The position numbers were made by a program, and so were the translations under genes. 59,645 nucleotides of DNA from Corynebacterium mendelii (GTDB lineage: Bacteria > Actinomycetota > Actinomycetes > Mycobacteriales > Mycobacteriaceae). Below the pieces are notes generated by a model, which had not been told where the DNA came from, ran no database searches, and saw nothing but the letters and a program-made list of their open reading frames with translations. The stretch lies in the NCBI RefSeq assembly GCF_017307055.1, contig NZ_JAFLEQ010000017.1, positions 70,444 through 130,088 on the forward strand, given 5' to 3'. Shown piece by piece: positions 9,123-18,562 of the stretch (its first letter is position 1; each line of letters begins with the position of its first letter).

Positions 9123-9875
9123 ATGGTGTCCCTCCCGCAGCAGTTGGCCGAATGCGGCCGCCTTTTGGTCGTCAGTGATTTCGACGGCACCATCGCCCCG
9201 TTGACCGGCAACACCTTTTCCCCGCAACCGAACATGCTGTCGGTGGCCGCCCTGGAAAAACTCGCCCGGCTGGCCGGTACCACCGTCGCCGTGCTCAGCG
9301 GGCGGGATCTGGCCACCCTGTCCACCGTCACTGATTTTTCCCCGGCGATTGTCCTGGCGGGAAGCCACGGCGCGGAAACCACCAGCATCGACAGTCCGGT
9401 CACCGCGGAGCAGCGAGATCGTGTGCACCGGGCCGCCGAAGCCCTGGAGCACCTGGCCGCGGGGGTTGCGGGATGTTTCGTGGAACGCAAACCCTTCCAG
9501 GCGTGTCTGCACGTTCGGAAAGTCACCGACACCGCTGTGGCACAGACGCTGATGTCCCGGGCAGTCGACACCGGTGCCGCCATGGACGGCATCCACACCA
9601 CTGTCGGCAGCTGCATTGTGGAGCTGTCGGCAAGCAGCATCACCAAAGGTGACTGGATCACCCGGCAGCGCACGGCCACCGGCGCCGACCGGGTGGTGTT
9701 CCTCGGCGACGACACCACCGACGAAGCCGGTTTCGCTGTCCTCACCGAAACTGATCTGGGGGTGAAAGTCGGCCCCGGAGCAACGGCCGCCACAGCGCGG
9801 GTCGCCGATGTCGACGAAGTCGGGGTGTTTCTTACCCTGCTGGCCGACCGGCGTGCGGCACACACAGCATTGTGA
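9123..9875 (+). CDS. otsB: Trehalose-6-phosphate phosphatase
   Basis: HAD-superfamily phosphatase that releases free trehalose from trehalose 6-phosphate, the second step after OtsA. The 250-residue chain has motif I DFDGTIAPL with both catalytic Asp, motif II LSGRD, a cap region with ERKPFQACLHVR, and motif IV FLGDDTTDE. The ATG is seven bases after TAGACT (9110-9115), so the gene probably also has its own promoter and a leaderless mRNA. It ends before an imperfect hairpin (TGACGGGG/CCCCGTCA at 9902-9928). Confidence 0.95.
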   Translation: MVSLPQQLAECGRLLVVSDFDGTIAPLTGNTFSPQPNMLSVAALEKLARLAGTTVAVLSGRDLATLSTVTDFSPAIVLAGSHGAETTSIDSPVTAEQRDRVHRAAEALEHLAAGVAGCFVERKPFQACLHVRKVTDTAVAQTLMSRAVDTGAAMDGIHTTVGSCIVELSASSITKGDWITRQRTATGADRVVFLGDDTTDEAGFAVLTETDLGVKVGPGATAATARVADVDEVGVFLTLLADRRAAHTAL

Positions 9876-10077
9876 CCGTGGCTGCAATCGGCCCGGGTGG
9901 TTGACGGGGCGTTTTTTCACCCCCGTCAGTGCCGGATGCTCCACAGCCGGGGGCACCCGGGTCCGGGGCGGATTGTCCCGGTGACGGGGAAAACAACCGC
10001 AGGTAAACACTGCTGCCCCACCGGATGGCCGCCGCTACCGGCGTGTGGTTGTCGCCCGGGCCTTTATACTGGTGGGC

Positions 10078-11427
10078 GTGCTGGTGAAGTTCTCCGTGTC
10101 CAATTACCGCTCGGTCGTTGCCGAAGCGGCACTCGACATGCGCCATCCCGAATTCACGGCCCCCTGGCCCGCCGACCGGAGATGGTCCTCGGTCATCTAC
10201 GGGGCGGGAACGGTCAGCGGGGAAACGATGGCCGGGAAAACCGATATTTTCTCCTGCCTGGCGGGGCTGTCGGCGGCGGTGGCCGGGTCAGCCGACGACC
10301 CGGCACTGACCAAAAAGCTGTTTCACCCGCACCCCTACCATGTCGACGAGCCGACGACGATGCGGATTTTCTGGGTCAGTGACGGCTACCGCTACGACTT
10401 CCAGCTCACCCTCTCCCGGGAGGGGGTGCGCAAAGAATCGCTGCGCGTGCGCGACGAGGACCGGTGGCTGCCGCTGTACACCCGCACCGCGGACAAAATG
10501 TTTTTCCACACCGATTCCGGTGTCAATTTCGCGGCGACCCGCATCATCACGGAGATGCTCACCCCGTGGACCCTGGCGGTCTCGGCCTGGCGCGCCCACG
10601 ACCGCGGCACCAGTTTCGATACGGCCCTGTCCTGGCTGGCCGACGCCATCGTCCGGGTCCCCACCCCCTTCCATCGTGAGCGCGGCCGGCAAAACCGCGA
10701 ATGGTCGGTTCTGCTCGACAGCATGGTGACAAACCCCGGATCACTGTCATCACTGCCGACGGTGCTGAAATCGTTGGATCCGACAGTGGAATCGGTGACC
10801 ATCGACGAGCATCTGGCCTCCCCGGCGCTGCGGCGCCCGGCCCGCTTCATCGATGACTGCCTGGCCGGCCGGGTGACCACCGACATCAACCCGGGCAGCA
10901 TCAGCCATGCCGATCTGCAGGATCTGATCAAAAAAATGCGGGTCGCCCACATCAACGCCCCCGACCTGGTCATCGGCAGCGCCACCGACACCGGCAACAT
11001 CTGTTCCTGGCTGTTTATCACCGCCGCGGTGGCTGCCGCCCGGCTGCTGGGCGGGGGGCTGGTGCTGTGTGATTTCTCCGACGCGGAGCTTCCCCCGGAG
11101 CTAATGTCGTCACTGATTTTCACCGCCAGATGTCAGGTGGACGGGCTGGAACCGGCGCAGATCATCGTCGCCTCCACGCAGCCGACGGTCCCGTCGGTGA
11201 TAGCCCGGGCGCTGCCGGGGGCCGCCGGACACTGGATGGTGGAACCGTCCACCGGCGGCGGACTGTCGATAAGCCACCGGCCGGACCAACCGGCGGCACC
11301 CCAGCTCCAGCCCAGGGCGGGGGGCAGGCTTTTGAACCACACGCTGGCAACCCTGAAAACCCCGGGCATGCCAGGGTCAGCCAATCCCTTCCGCAGCGAC
11401 GGCAATCCGTGGGGCGGGGTGTTTTAA
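10078..11427 (+). CDS. Degenerate AAA_15/OLD-like ATPase, orphan
   Basis: A 449-residue cytoplasmic protein opening VLVKFSVSNYRSVVAEAALDM, the hallmark of AAA_15/AAA_21 ATPases (SMC/OLD-like, often in abortive-infection systems). The P-loop region is altered: where relatives have YGANGSGKSN, this one has YGAG, a short insertion, and GETMAGKT (about 48-55), which still fits GxxxxGKT. The signature, Walker B and H-loop positions look eroded: GSATDTGN, LVLCDFSDAELPP near 331 (DF instead of DE) and VASTQP (no TTHD). The GTG start is seven bases after TATACT (10065-10070), suggesting a leaderless mRNA. No nuclease or partner gene lies beside it, and it sits between otsB and an ipsA-like gene that are neighbours in C. 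glutamicum, so it looks like an insertion. Confidence 0.65.
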   Translation: MLVKFSVSNYRSVVAEAALDMRHPEFTAPWPADRRWSSVIYGAGTVSGETMAGKTDIFSCLAGLSAAVAGSADDPALTKKLFHPHPYHVDEPTTMRIFWVSDGYRYDFQLTLSREGVRKESLRVRDEDRWLPLYTRTADKMFFHTDSGVNFAATRIITEMLTPWTLAVSAWRAHDRGTSFDTALSWLADAIVRVPTPFHRERGRQNREWSVLLDSMVTNPGSLSSLPTVLKSLDPTVESVTIDEHLASPALRRPARFIDDCLAGRVTTDINPGSISHADLQDLIKKMRVAHINAPDLVIGSATDTGNICSWLFITAAVAAARLLGGGLVLCDFSDAELPPELMSSLIFTARCQVDGLEPAQIIVASTQPTVPSVIARALPGAAGHWMVEPSTGGGLSISHRPDQPAAPQLQPRAGGRLLNHTLATLKTPGMPGSANPFRSDGNPWGGVF

Positions 11428-11428
11428 A

Positions 11429-11453
11429 CCACCGGCCCCCGCCCCGCCGGTGG
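11429..11453. terminator. Hairpin between convergent genes
   Basis: CCACCGGC and GCCGGTGG form an eight-pair stem two bases after the stop of the ATPase gene and before the convergent LacI gene. There is no T-run, so it would be an unconventional two-way terminator. Confidence 0.4.
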
Positions 11454-11476
11454 CACCGCTACCGGGTCTTTGTGTC

Positions 11477-12589
11477 CTAGCGCAGCCGCCCCGGCCGTGG
11501 GGCGGCCACCGTTGATCCCGGCCGGAACACGGTCGGCAGAATGGTTTTTTCCGCTTTGACCGCCCCGCCGGGCGGCGGGGACAGAAGGGTCATCAATACC
11601 TCACCGGTGGCGCGGCCTTTGTCTTTGGTCGGCTGGATCACCGTGGTCACATCCCGGTGCAGGGCGGTGATAATGCCGTCGAAACCGGTCACCGACAAAT
11701 CCTCGGGCACGCGGATGCCGTGGGCCTGCGCATAGTCGATCACCCCCAGGGCCATCGAGTCGGTGGTGCACAGTACCGCGGTGATCCGCGGATGGTTGTG
11801 CAGCATTTCCGCGGCCGCATCCCGGCAGTTGGCGGCGTCGTTGATGTGCCGTTCGATCACCGGCACAGTCCCCGGGTCGATTCCCGCCCGGGCAAATACC
11901 TCCAGGGCACCGGTGACCCGTGAGCGCTGCACATGGTGACCGGCGCCCGCCAGACGCTGCGGGCTGACCGGGCCGTCGTTTTTCTGCCGGTCCAAACGGA
12001 TGGTCAAAATCCCGATACTGGTGTGCCCGGCCTCCAAAAGCGCCCGGGCGGCCGGGGCGATGGCCAACCGGTCATCGATACCGACAAAAGCCGCCTGCGG
12101 ATCATCGGCCGGCTGGTCACAGATGACCACCGGTGTGTCATGGGAGCGCACCGCCGCCAGATAGGGATCATCGGCGGCCACCGAATACACCACGAACCCG
12201 TCGACCGCGCAGGAGTTGACCAGGCGTGCCGCGGCGGCTTTTTCCACACTGGGATCCGGGCCGACGGGAAGCAGCAGCATGGGGGTTTTCGGCCCGGCCA
12301 GGGCTTCCGCCATCCCGGCCAGGAAACTCACCGACGCCAGGTCCTCGAAGGCGTAGGTCAGATGTTCGGTCAACAGCACCCCCACCGCACCGGTGCGGCG
12401 GGTTTTCAGACTTCTGGCGGTGGGATGCGGGCCGGGGTAGCCGTGGTCGGCGGCGGTGGCGAAAATCAGGTCCCGCAGCGGTTTCGACAGCCGGTCGGGA
12501 TGGTTGTAGGCGTTGGACACCGTGGTTTTCGACACCCCCAGTTCCGCCGCGATACTGCCCAGGGTTGCACCCGTTTTCTTTCCCGCCAT
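11477..12589 (-). CDS. ipsA: LacI-family regulator, IpsA-like
   Basis: A 370-residue LacI-type regulator: an N-terminal helix-turn-helix (LGSIAAELGVSKTTVSNAYN, about 10-29), a hinge, and a periplasmic-binding-protein-like ligand domain. Its wording (VGVLLTEHLTYAFED, AVDGFVVYSVAADDPYL, FVGIDDRLAIAPAA) and its place after otsB match C. glutamicum IpsA, which controls myo-inositol-phosphate synthase and mycothiol precursors in response to inositol. ATG 12589 is chosen: TAGTTT ends seven bases upstream, a leaderless signature, while the longer frame (12619) would overlap this promoter. Direct targets are not visible in the window. Confidence 0.8.
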   Translation of the reverse strand: MAGKKTGATLGSIAAELGVSKTTVSNAYNHPDRLSKPLRDLIFATAADHGYPGPHPTARSLKTRRTGAVGVLLTEHLTYAFEDLASVSFLAGMAEALAGPKTPMLLLPVGPDPSVEKAAAARLVNSCAVDGFVVYSVAADDPYLAAVRSHDTPVVICDQPADDPQAAFVGIDDRLAIAPAARALLEAGHTSIGILTIRLDRQKNDGPVSPQRLAGAGHHVQRSRVTGALEVFARAGIDPGTVPVIERHINDAANCRDAAAEMLHNHPRITAVLCTTDSMALGVIDYAQAHGIRVPEDLSVTGFDGIITALHRDVTTVIQPTKDKGRATGEVLMTLLSPPPGGAVKAEKTILPTVFRPGSTVAAPRPGRLR

Positions 12590-12656
12590 ACAGCAGAAAC
12601 TACCACCCCGGTCCGTCACCCGACGGACCCGGCGGCGGCCAGCGTTGCTCTTTCCC

Positions 12657-14015
12657 CTACAGCGACCCGGTGGACAAAGCCACCGACCCCTGGACCGACA
12701 GGGTGGTCAGCAAAAAGGTGTCCGAACTCGCCCAACTCGACAGGTTGGTGCCGTAAAACACCGATGTCGGACTCGATACCGTCGCCGATGACAGCGCCCA
12801 CAGGGCATTGACCCCGGACGACAACCCGCCCGGAGCCGACGACAGGGCCTGCGCCAGCGCCGGGACACCGCCGTCGACGAAAGCATTGGCCAGGCTCATC
12901 AGGGTCACAGCTGTGGTACCGCCCACCACCCCATAGGTGGTGGCGGGAACTGTCCGCCCACCGTCGGGCAGTGCCCCGCCCACCAGGCGCAGCCGCTGGT
13001 CGGCGGCATGCACCCCGTCAGCCAGAGCCTGGTTGAACAGGGCTGTGATCCACAGCCGGTTGATTTCGCCGGGGGTGGCCGCCACCATCATCCGCCAGGT
13101 CAGCGGGGTGACGGCGGCGGCATTGGTTTTCTGCCGTTTGCGCTGCCGGGAGGCTTCGGTCATGCGGTTGATGCGCTCGACAACATAGTCCTCGTTGGCC
13201 AGCCGGTCAGCGTCACGTTCCCGGATGAAATAGCTCAGATGCGGTGTCGCGCCGCCGAGGGACACCTGGTCGATAAACGACCGGGTGTTGTCACAGACCG
13301 GGTCACCGAATTCGCAGTATTCGACCACATCGGGCGACAGCCGCAGCGATGTGGAGGCAAACAGCGGGCCGGTGCGAAACAGCATGCCCTTCCCACCGGT
13401 CGGGGTCCCCACCAGTGCCGGGTCGAAAGGATCCAGCCACGGATCCCCGATATAGACACTGCCTGTCAGCCTGCCCGACAGCGCCAGGATCCGTTCGGCC
13501 ATTTCCATGGCCATCGCACCCTGCGAGTAGCCGACGACAATGTAGTCGGGACGGCAGCCGGTGGCGTCCTCGTAGCTGACGGCTTCCCGTATCGCCCCCA
13601 GGGCGCCTTCCACAGCCGAGCGCCGCACGCCCGCCTGATAGGGTTCGGTCCAAAAAGGGTTGGCCGAATACTGGTCGTAGGCCAGCGGATGCACCCGGAT
13701 ATCGGTGGTGTCGATCCGCTCCAGCAGCGGCCGGAGGGTCTCGCCCTCCCAACCGTTGACTTCCGTCCCGTTGGCAAGCCGTGCAGGCTCCAGACGCAGC
13801 TGACCGGATCCGCGGGCCAGAAGCATCACCGCGGCCGGGCATTCGTTCACCGTCCCCGCAGCAGGCGGCAGCAGCGGGGCCTCAACCGGAACCGGGGCCG
13901 ACACGGCCGGCGGGGCTTCATCGGCGGCCGCAACCGCGGGAGACAACAAACTGGCCGCTGTTGCAGCCGATACCGTGGCGGCCATCAGCCGCCGGAGAAA
14001 ACCTTTGACCCTCAT
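12657..14015 (-). CDS. Secreted cutinase-family esterase
   Basis: A 452-residue exported alpha/beta hydrolase. Start ATG 14015 gives a clean signal peptide (RVKGFLRRLMAATVSAATAA then AVAAADEA); the longer frame does not. The cutinase core shows CPAAVMLLARGSGQ, nucleophile GYSQG near 163, Asp in CEFGDPVCDN near 237 and His in TPHLSY near 259, with paired cysteines. About 170 residues follow the core, Ser/Ala-rich and without clear motifs. Mycolata use such enzymes (culp family) on lipids or mycolate esters of the envelope; the substrate here is unknown. A perfect inverted repeat lies about 150 bp upstream. Confidence 0.85.
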   Translation of the reverse strand: MRVKGFLRRLMAATVSAATAASLLSPAVAAADEAPPAVSAPVPVEAPLLPPAAGTVNECPAAVMLLARGSGQLRLEPARLANGTEVNGWEGETLRPLLERIDTTDIRVHPLAYDQYSANPFWTEPYQAGVRRSAVEGALGAIREAVSYEDATGCRPDYIVVGYSQGAMAMEMAERILALSGRLTGSVYIGDPWLDPFDPALVGTPTGGKGMLFRTGPLFASTSLRLSPDVVEYCEFGDPVCDNTRSFIDQVSLGGATPHLSYFIRERDADRLANEDYVVERINRMTEASRQRKRQKTNAAAVTPLTWRMMVAATPGEINRLWITALFNQALADGVHAADQRLRLVGGALPDGGRTVPATTYGVVGGTTAVTLMSLANAFVDGGVPALAQALSSAPGGLSSGVNALWALSSATVSSPTSVFYGTNLSSWASSDTFLLTTLSVQGSVALSTGSL

Positions 14016-14160
14016 TGCCCACAACCCCACGTTGTTGTCGTCCGCGTGCCGACGGCCCACCGCCGACACCGCTTTTCTACCAGAAACCGGGGAGCAGCAG
14101 AGGAAAGCAGATCTTGTTTCCCCCGGCCCCGCCGGTGGGTGACTGTCACGCTACACCGCC

Positions 14161-14192
14161 CACAAAAACGTTGTCTACTTGGGGTTTTTGTG
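14161..14192. promoter_or_regulatory. Perfect 9-bp inverted repeat upstream of esterase gene
   Basis: CACAAAAAC (14161-14169) and GTTTTTGTG (14184-14192) are perfectly complementary arms separated by 14 bp. It lies between the esterase start and the rlmB stop. It could be an operator or a stem-loop ending the rlmB transcript; no T-run follows on either strand. Confidence 0.5.
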
Positions 14193-14279
14193 AAAGATTA
14201 ACGATCAGGCCGTGCGCAATAGGCTGACCTGGTTGCCCGGCACGGGGCCAGGCGGGACAGGGCCGGGAAAGGTGGGCCG

Positions 14280-15230
14280 CTAGCCGCGGGTGACGGCGCG
14301 GCGCTGCCGGGCGAACTCCCCCAGCACCACACCGGCCGCCACGGAGGCGTTGAGGGATTCCACCCAGTCGGTCATCGGCACCGACACCAGCTGGTCGCAG
14401 TTTTCACTGACCAGACGGGAGATCCCCTTGCCCTCGCTGCCGACAACCACCACCGTCGGGCCGGTGCCGTCGTAGGTGTCCAGGGTGTGCTCACCGCCGG
14501 CGGCCAAACCGACGACCTGGTAGCCGGCTTTCTGGAATTTCTTCACTGTTCTGGTCATATTGACCGCGCGGGCAACCGGCAGACGGGCGGCCGTACCGGC
14601 CGATGTCCGCCAGGCCACCGCCGTCACCGAAGCACTGCGGCGCTCGGGGATGACCACCCCGTGGCCGCCGAAAGCCGCCACGGAACGGATGACCGCCCCC
14701 AGGTTGCGGGGATCTGTGATGTTGTCCAGGCACACCACCAGGCCCGGTTCCCCGGTGTTTTTGATCTGGTCGATCAGCTCGTCGACATCGGCGTAGGTGT
14801 ACGGCGGGATTTTGATGCCGATGCCCTGGTGCATGCTGTTGCCGGTGAGATGGTCCATCTCATGTTTCTGCACCTCCAGGATCGCGATCCCGCGGTGCCG
14901 GGCAAGCTGCACCGACTGGGTGAGCCGGTCGTCGGAGGAAGTGCCGGCCACCACCACCAGCTGTTCGGCCGGGACTTTCGCTTTCAGGCATTCCAGCACC
15001 GGGTTACGCCCGACCACCAGCTCGGAAGAATCGGATTTGTCGTGACGGCCCTGTTGTCTGCGTTCCCGCTCAATTTTGCGTTTGTGCGCCGCATGGTAGA
15101 CCCGGTCCTCGGCTTTCGGCGTGGGGCCTTTGCCCCGCAGGCCGCGGCGCACCTGCCCACCGCTTCCTTTCTGGGAGCCCTTCTTGTTGGTTTTGCGCAT
15201 GGCGCCCTGGCGTTTCGAGTTTCCGGCCAT
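14280..15230 (-). CDS. rlmB: 23S rRNA 2'-O-methyltransferase RlmB (SpoU/TrmH)
   Basis: A SPOUT-class methyltransferase of 316 residues, expected to methylate G2251 (E. coli numbering) in 23S rRNA using S-adenosylmethionine. Residues 1-75 are a Lys/Arg-rich extension ([18 protein letters not shown]) seen in actinobacterial homologues; then come the substrate-binding domain ([13 protein letters not shown]) and the knotted SPOUT domain with [31 protein letters not shown] and [19 protein letters not shown]. Start ATG 15230 is chosen because upstream codons encode an unrelated Cys/Pro-rich stretch; GGAGG is 12 bases away, longer than usual. It follows cysS on the same strand, as in M. tuberculosis (Rv3579c-Rv3580c). 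Confidence 0.92.
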   Translation of the reverse strand: MAGNSKRQGAMRKTNKKGSQKGSGGQVRRGLRGKGPTPKAEDRVYHAAHKRKIERERRQQGRHDKSDSSELVVGRNPVLECLKAKVPAEQLVVVAGTSSDDRLTQSVQLARHRGIAILEVQKHEMDHLTGNSMHQGIGIKIPPYTYADVDELIDQIKNTGEPGLVVCLDNITDPRNLGAVIRSVAAFGGHGVVIPERRSASVTAVAWRTSAGTAARLPVARAVNMTRTVKKFQKAGYQVVGLAAGGEHTLDTYDGTGPTVVVVGSEGKGISRLVSENCDQLVSVPMTDWVESLNASVAAGVVLGEFARQRRAVTRG

Positions 15231-15543
15231 AACCGTCGAAGACCTCCGTGTAAAAAACCACGGCCGGATGACAAGCCACCCGGCGGTGGGAAAAGTGTGA
15301 AAAGAACATGCGGGAACCCCGCGGGAAAAAGCCCCGCCCCGGTCAGCGGGACGGTCCATGGCGGGCGGTTGTACCCGGCAGAGGTGAAGATTACACCAAT
15401 GACGGGCATATCCCGTCTTTTCCCCACCCGCGGCGCATGTGTTGCACAACCGGGAAAAACACCCCCGCAGGACCGGCACTGGCGCCTGTCCCCCGCGGGC
15501 ACCGGGCGGTGGGGGAAGAAAAACAGCTTCCGCGCAAAGCCTG
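15231..15543. other. Spacer between cysS and rlmB
   Basis: No gene seen. TAATCT on the minus strand near 15389-15394 could be a -10 for rlmB. GACGGG-CATAT-CCCGTC (15401-15417) followed by TTTT on the plus strand is a small hairpin of uncertain role. Confidence 0.4.
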
Positions 15544-16929
15544 TCAGCGGTCCTGTTTCAACGACCACTGCGGGCCGTCGGCGGTGTCGGTGACCTCAAT
15601 GCCGGCAGCGGCCAGGCGGTCACGCACCGCGTCAGCGGTGGCCCAGTCTTTGTCCGCCCGGGCGGTGGCACGGCGCTCAAGCTCCGCGGAAATCAGGGTG
15701 TCAAGGGCTTTGGTGGCGGCCACCGGCACCCCGGTGTCCTCTTTCGCCCAATGCCCATCAAGCGGATCCACCCCGAGGATCGCCATCATGGCGCGGACTT
15801 GACCGGCCACTTCCTGTGCCGCTGCGGTGTCGTTGCCGGCCAGCAGGCTGTTGCCGCGGCGGACCGTGTTGTGGATTTCGGCCAGGGCTTTCGGCACCGC
15901 CAGGTCATCATCCATGGCAGCGGCGAACACGTCGGTGACCTGTGTCGGGGCCTGGTCGGGGAAATGCTTGACGAAGCTTTCCACCCGGCGGAACGCCTGG
16001 GCGGCATCCAGCAGGGTGGCTTCGGAGTATTCGAGCATCGACCGGTAGTGGGCGCTGCCCAGGTAGTAGCGCAGCTCCACGGGACGCACCAGACCGAGCA
16101 GGTTTTCCACCGCCAGCACATTGCCCAGGGATTTCGACATTTTCTCCCCGGCCATGGTCACCCAGCCGTTGTGCATCCAGTAGTTGGCGAAACCATCGCC
16201 GGCGGCATGGGCCTGGGCGATCTCGTTTTCGTGGTGCGGAAATTTCAGATCAAGGCCGCCGCCGTGAATATCGAAGGTGCCGCCCAGGTATTTCGTCGCC
16301 ATCGCCGAGCATTCCAGATGCCAGCCGGGGCGGCCCTCACCCCACGGGGTGGGCCAGGACGGCTCACCTTCTTTGGCGGCCTTCCACATGGTGAAATCAC
16401 GGGGATCCCGTTTACCGGTGCCAGCGGATTCCCCCTGGTCCATCTCGTCGAGTTTCTGCCCCGACAGTTTTCCGTAGCCGTCGATCGACGCCGGGGAGCA
16501 GTACACATTGCCGTCAGCGGCATAGCCGTGGCCGGCGTCGATGATCTTTTCCATGTAGGTGATCATCTCGGTGATGTGGCCGGTGGCATGCGGCTCCAGT
16601 GACGGCGGGGTCACGCCGAGCTTGTCGTAGGCCCAGTTGAAGGCCCGCTCGTGGGTGGCGGCCCACTCCCACCAGGGGCGGCCGTTGTCCCGGGCTTTGG
16701 TGATGATCTTGTCGTCGATGTCGGTGACATTGCGGACAAACCACACATCGAAGCCTTCATGCTCCAGCCAGTTGCGGAGAATGTCGAAGGCGACACCGCT
16801 GCGAAGATGACCGATATGCGGCACCGACTGCACGGTCGCGCCGCACAGGTAGACGGTTGCCCGGCCGGGGGTCACCGGTGAAAAGTCACGGATCTCACGG
16901 TTGTATGTGTCGTATATGCGCAAAGTCAC
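15544..16929 (-). CDS. cysS: Cysteinyl-tRNA synthetase
   Basis: Class I aminoacyl-tRNA synthetase of 461 residues that charges tRNA-Cys. Visible: zinc/cysteine site YLCGAT, HIGH motif PHIGHLRSG near 40, [25 protein letters not shown] and the KMSKS loop [10 protein letters not shown] near 263. GTG 16929 gives the known N-terminus (VTLRIYDT); TAGATT lies seven bases before it (plus 16937-16942), so the mRNA may be leaderless. Lies between ispF and rlmB, as in M. tuberculosis. MshC, the mycothiol ligase, is a paralogue, but the full anticodon-binding C-terminus and this context favour CysS. Confidence 0.96.
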   Translation of the reverse strand: MTLRIYDTYNREIRDFSPVTPGRATVYLCGATVQSVPHIGHLRSGVAFDILRNWLEHEGFDVWFVRNVTDIDDKIITKARDNGRPWWEWAATHERAFNWAYDKLGVTPPSLEPHATGHITEMITYMEKIIDAGHGYAADGNVYCSPASIDGYGKLSGQKLDEMDQGESAGTGKRDPRDFTMWKAAKEGEPSWPTPWGEGRPGWHLECSAMATKYLGGTFDIHGGGLDLKFPHHENEIAQAHAAGDGFANYWMHNGWVTMAGEKMSKSLGNVLAVENLLGLVRPVELRYYLGSAHYRSMLEYSEATLLDAAQAFRRVESFVKHFPDQAPTQVTDVFAAAMDDDLAVPKALAEIHNTVRRGNSLLAGNDTAAAQEVAGQVRAMMAILGVDPLDGHWAKEDTGVPVAATKALDTLISAELERRATARADKDWATADAVRDRLAAAGIEVTDTADGPQWSLKQDR

Positions 16930-17151
16930 GATCCCCAATCTAACAGCCCCGGCGCCCGTCACTGGGCACCGCCGGGTAAAAAGCGGCGGTTTTTCCACCC
17001 TCCCCGGCTCCCCCACCCCGGCGCGGCACCACCGCACCCCTGTCCCGGTACGAAGGGCGTGCGCATGCACGGCAGCCGCACCACAACCACGGAGCCTGCG
17101 GGCGCGGCCGACAGTCCCCCGGCAGGGAAGGCGCTGCGGGGCGGCCCGCTG

Positions 17152-17652
17152 TCAGTTCCCCCGGTAGACCAGCGCCGTGGCGATGGCGGCACGGCCTGTC
17201 CCCTCGCCGGTAAAGCCCATGCCGTCTGTGGTGGTGGCCGCGATATTGACCGGGGCGTTGAGTGCCCGGCCGATGATCTTTTCGGCCTGGTCCCGGCGCG
17301 GACCCATCTTCGGGGTGTTGGCGATCAACTGCACCGAGACATTGCCGACAGCGAAACCGTGGTCTGCCAGCAGTGCCACGCATTCGCCGACAAGACGGAG
17401 ACCGGAAGCACCCTCGTATTCTTTGCGCCCCACCCCGCAAAAAGATCCCAAATCCCCCAGGCCCGCGGCCGCCAGCAGTGCATCGACAATGGCGTGGGCG
17501 ACCACATCGCCGTCGGAGTGCCCCTCACAGCCGTCATCGCCGGGAAATTCCAGGCAGGCGATGTGGCATGGTTTTCCCTTCTCAATCTGGTGGGCGTCGA
17601 AACCCTGGCCGATACGCGGCAGAAGGGCACTGTTGCTGGGTTGATCAGTCAC
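17152..17652 (-). CDS. ispF: 2-C-methyl-D-erythritol 2,4-cyclodiphosphate synthase
   Basis: A 166-residue MEP-pathway enzyme that cyclises CDP-ME 2-phosphate to MEcPP with loss of CMP. Family motifs: RIGQGFDAH (metal ligands Asp and His), EGHSDGDVVAHAIVDALL, and near the end INIAATTTDGMGFTGEG-like sequence (VNIAATTTDGMGF). It normally forms a trimer. Its ATG overlaps the end of ispD by eight bases, so the two steps are translationally coupled. Size normal. Confidence 0.96.
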   Translation of the reverse strand: MTDQPSNSALLPRIGQGFDAHQIEKGKPCHIACLEFPGDDGCEGHSDGDVVAHAIVDALLAAAGLGDLGSFCGVGRKEYEGASGLRLVGECVALLADHGFAVGNVSVQLIANTPKMGPRRDQAEKIIGRALNAPVNIAATTTDGMGFTGEGTGRAAIATALVYRGN

Positions 17653-18415
17653 CGGGTACCTCGAAAACGGTTTTTTCGGCCTGCTCGGTCAGCTGGCAGG
17701 CGAGCAGAAAGTCCATGGGGGTGGTGACCTTCATCGCCATCGGATCGCCGTTGACGGTGGTGACGGTGTGCCCGTGCCATTCCATCAGCGATGCGTCATC
17801 GGTGGCTTCAAAAGGTGTGTCGGAGGCGAAATAGTCGGCGTTGGCCTGCCGGAGGGCCGCCAGGTCAAAGCCCTGCGGGGTTTGCACGGCCCGGAGATTG
17901 GCCCTGACCGGGGTCCCGGTGACGGTGCGGCCGTCGACTTCTTTGATGGTGTCGGCCACCGGCACCACCGGGATGACCGCCGGGGCGCCTTCCAGGACAG
18001 CACCGGCCACCCGGGCAATCATCCCCGGAGGGGTCAGGGCGCGTGCCGCATCATGGATCAGCACCACCCCGTCGGCGTGGTCGATGGCCTCCAGGGCGCG
18101 CCAAACCGAATCAGCCCGTTCGGCTCCCCCCACCACCAGCCGCACCGGGATATCCAGCTCGAACAGCCCGCAGCCGGCGGCCAGTTTTTCGGCGTAGCCG
18201 AACATCTGGTCGGAGACGGTGACAATGATCTCGTCGACCACCCCGGAGGTGACCATGCCGGTCACCGACCGTTCCAGCAGGGTTTTTCCGTTCAACGGAA
18301 CAAATGCTTTGGGAACTGTCGCCCCCAGTCTGGTGCCCTTGCCGGCTGCGGCCACCACACCGGTGACACTCCGGCGGGCAGCCGGGGTCGGGTCAACGGG
18401 GGCGGGGGTTGTCAC
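17645..18415 (-). CDS. ispD: 2-C-methyl-D-erythritol 4-phosphate cytidylyltransferase
   Basis: A 256-residue nucleotidyltransferase joining CTP and MEP to give CDP-ME in isoprenoid synthesis. Motifs: VVAAAGKGTRLG at the N-terminus (CTP binding), PKAFVPLNGKTLLERSV, HDAARALTPP, the QTPQGF signature and TDDASLME. GTG 18415 is used since the longer open frame (to 18538) is unrelated and lies in the spacer after carD. The order carD-ispD-ispF-cysS-rlmB equals Rv3583c-Rv3579c. The 147-bp spacer behind carD may hold its own promoter. Confidence 0.95.
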   Translation of the reverse strand: MTTPAPVDPTPAARRSVTGVVAAAGKGTRLGATVPKAFVPLNGKTLLERSVTGMVTSGVVDEIIVTVSDQMFGYAEKLAAGCGLFELDIPVRLVVGGAERADSVWRALEAIDHADGVVLIHDAARALTPPGMIARVAGAVLEGAPAVIPVVPVADTIKEVDGRTVTGTPVRANLRAVQTPQGFDLAALRQANADYFASDTPFEATDDASLMEWHGHTVTTVNGDPMAMKVTTPMDFLLACQLTEQAEKTVFEVPGD

Positions 18416-18562
18416 CTTGAGTGTTTCTTCCGTTCCGTGAAAACTCGGCCGGGGCCGTGGGCTGGGTGGACAAAAAGAAAGAAAAACCGGGTTGAAAAAA
18501 CTGCGGGGTCTTTCAACCGGCAACCGGCACCGCCGCACCGGTGGGCGCGGCGGGGACGGGCG

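Noticed and set aside
13008..14201. 397-codon plus-strand frame
   Set aside because: Shadow of the secreted esterase gene, which has a signal peptide and full catalytic triad.
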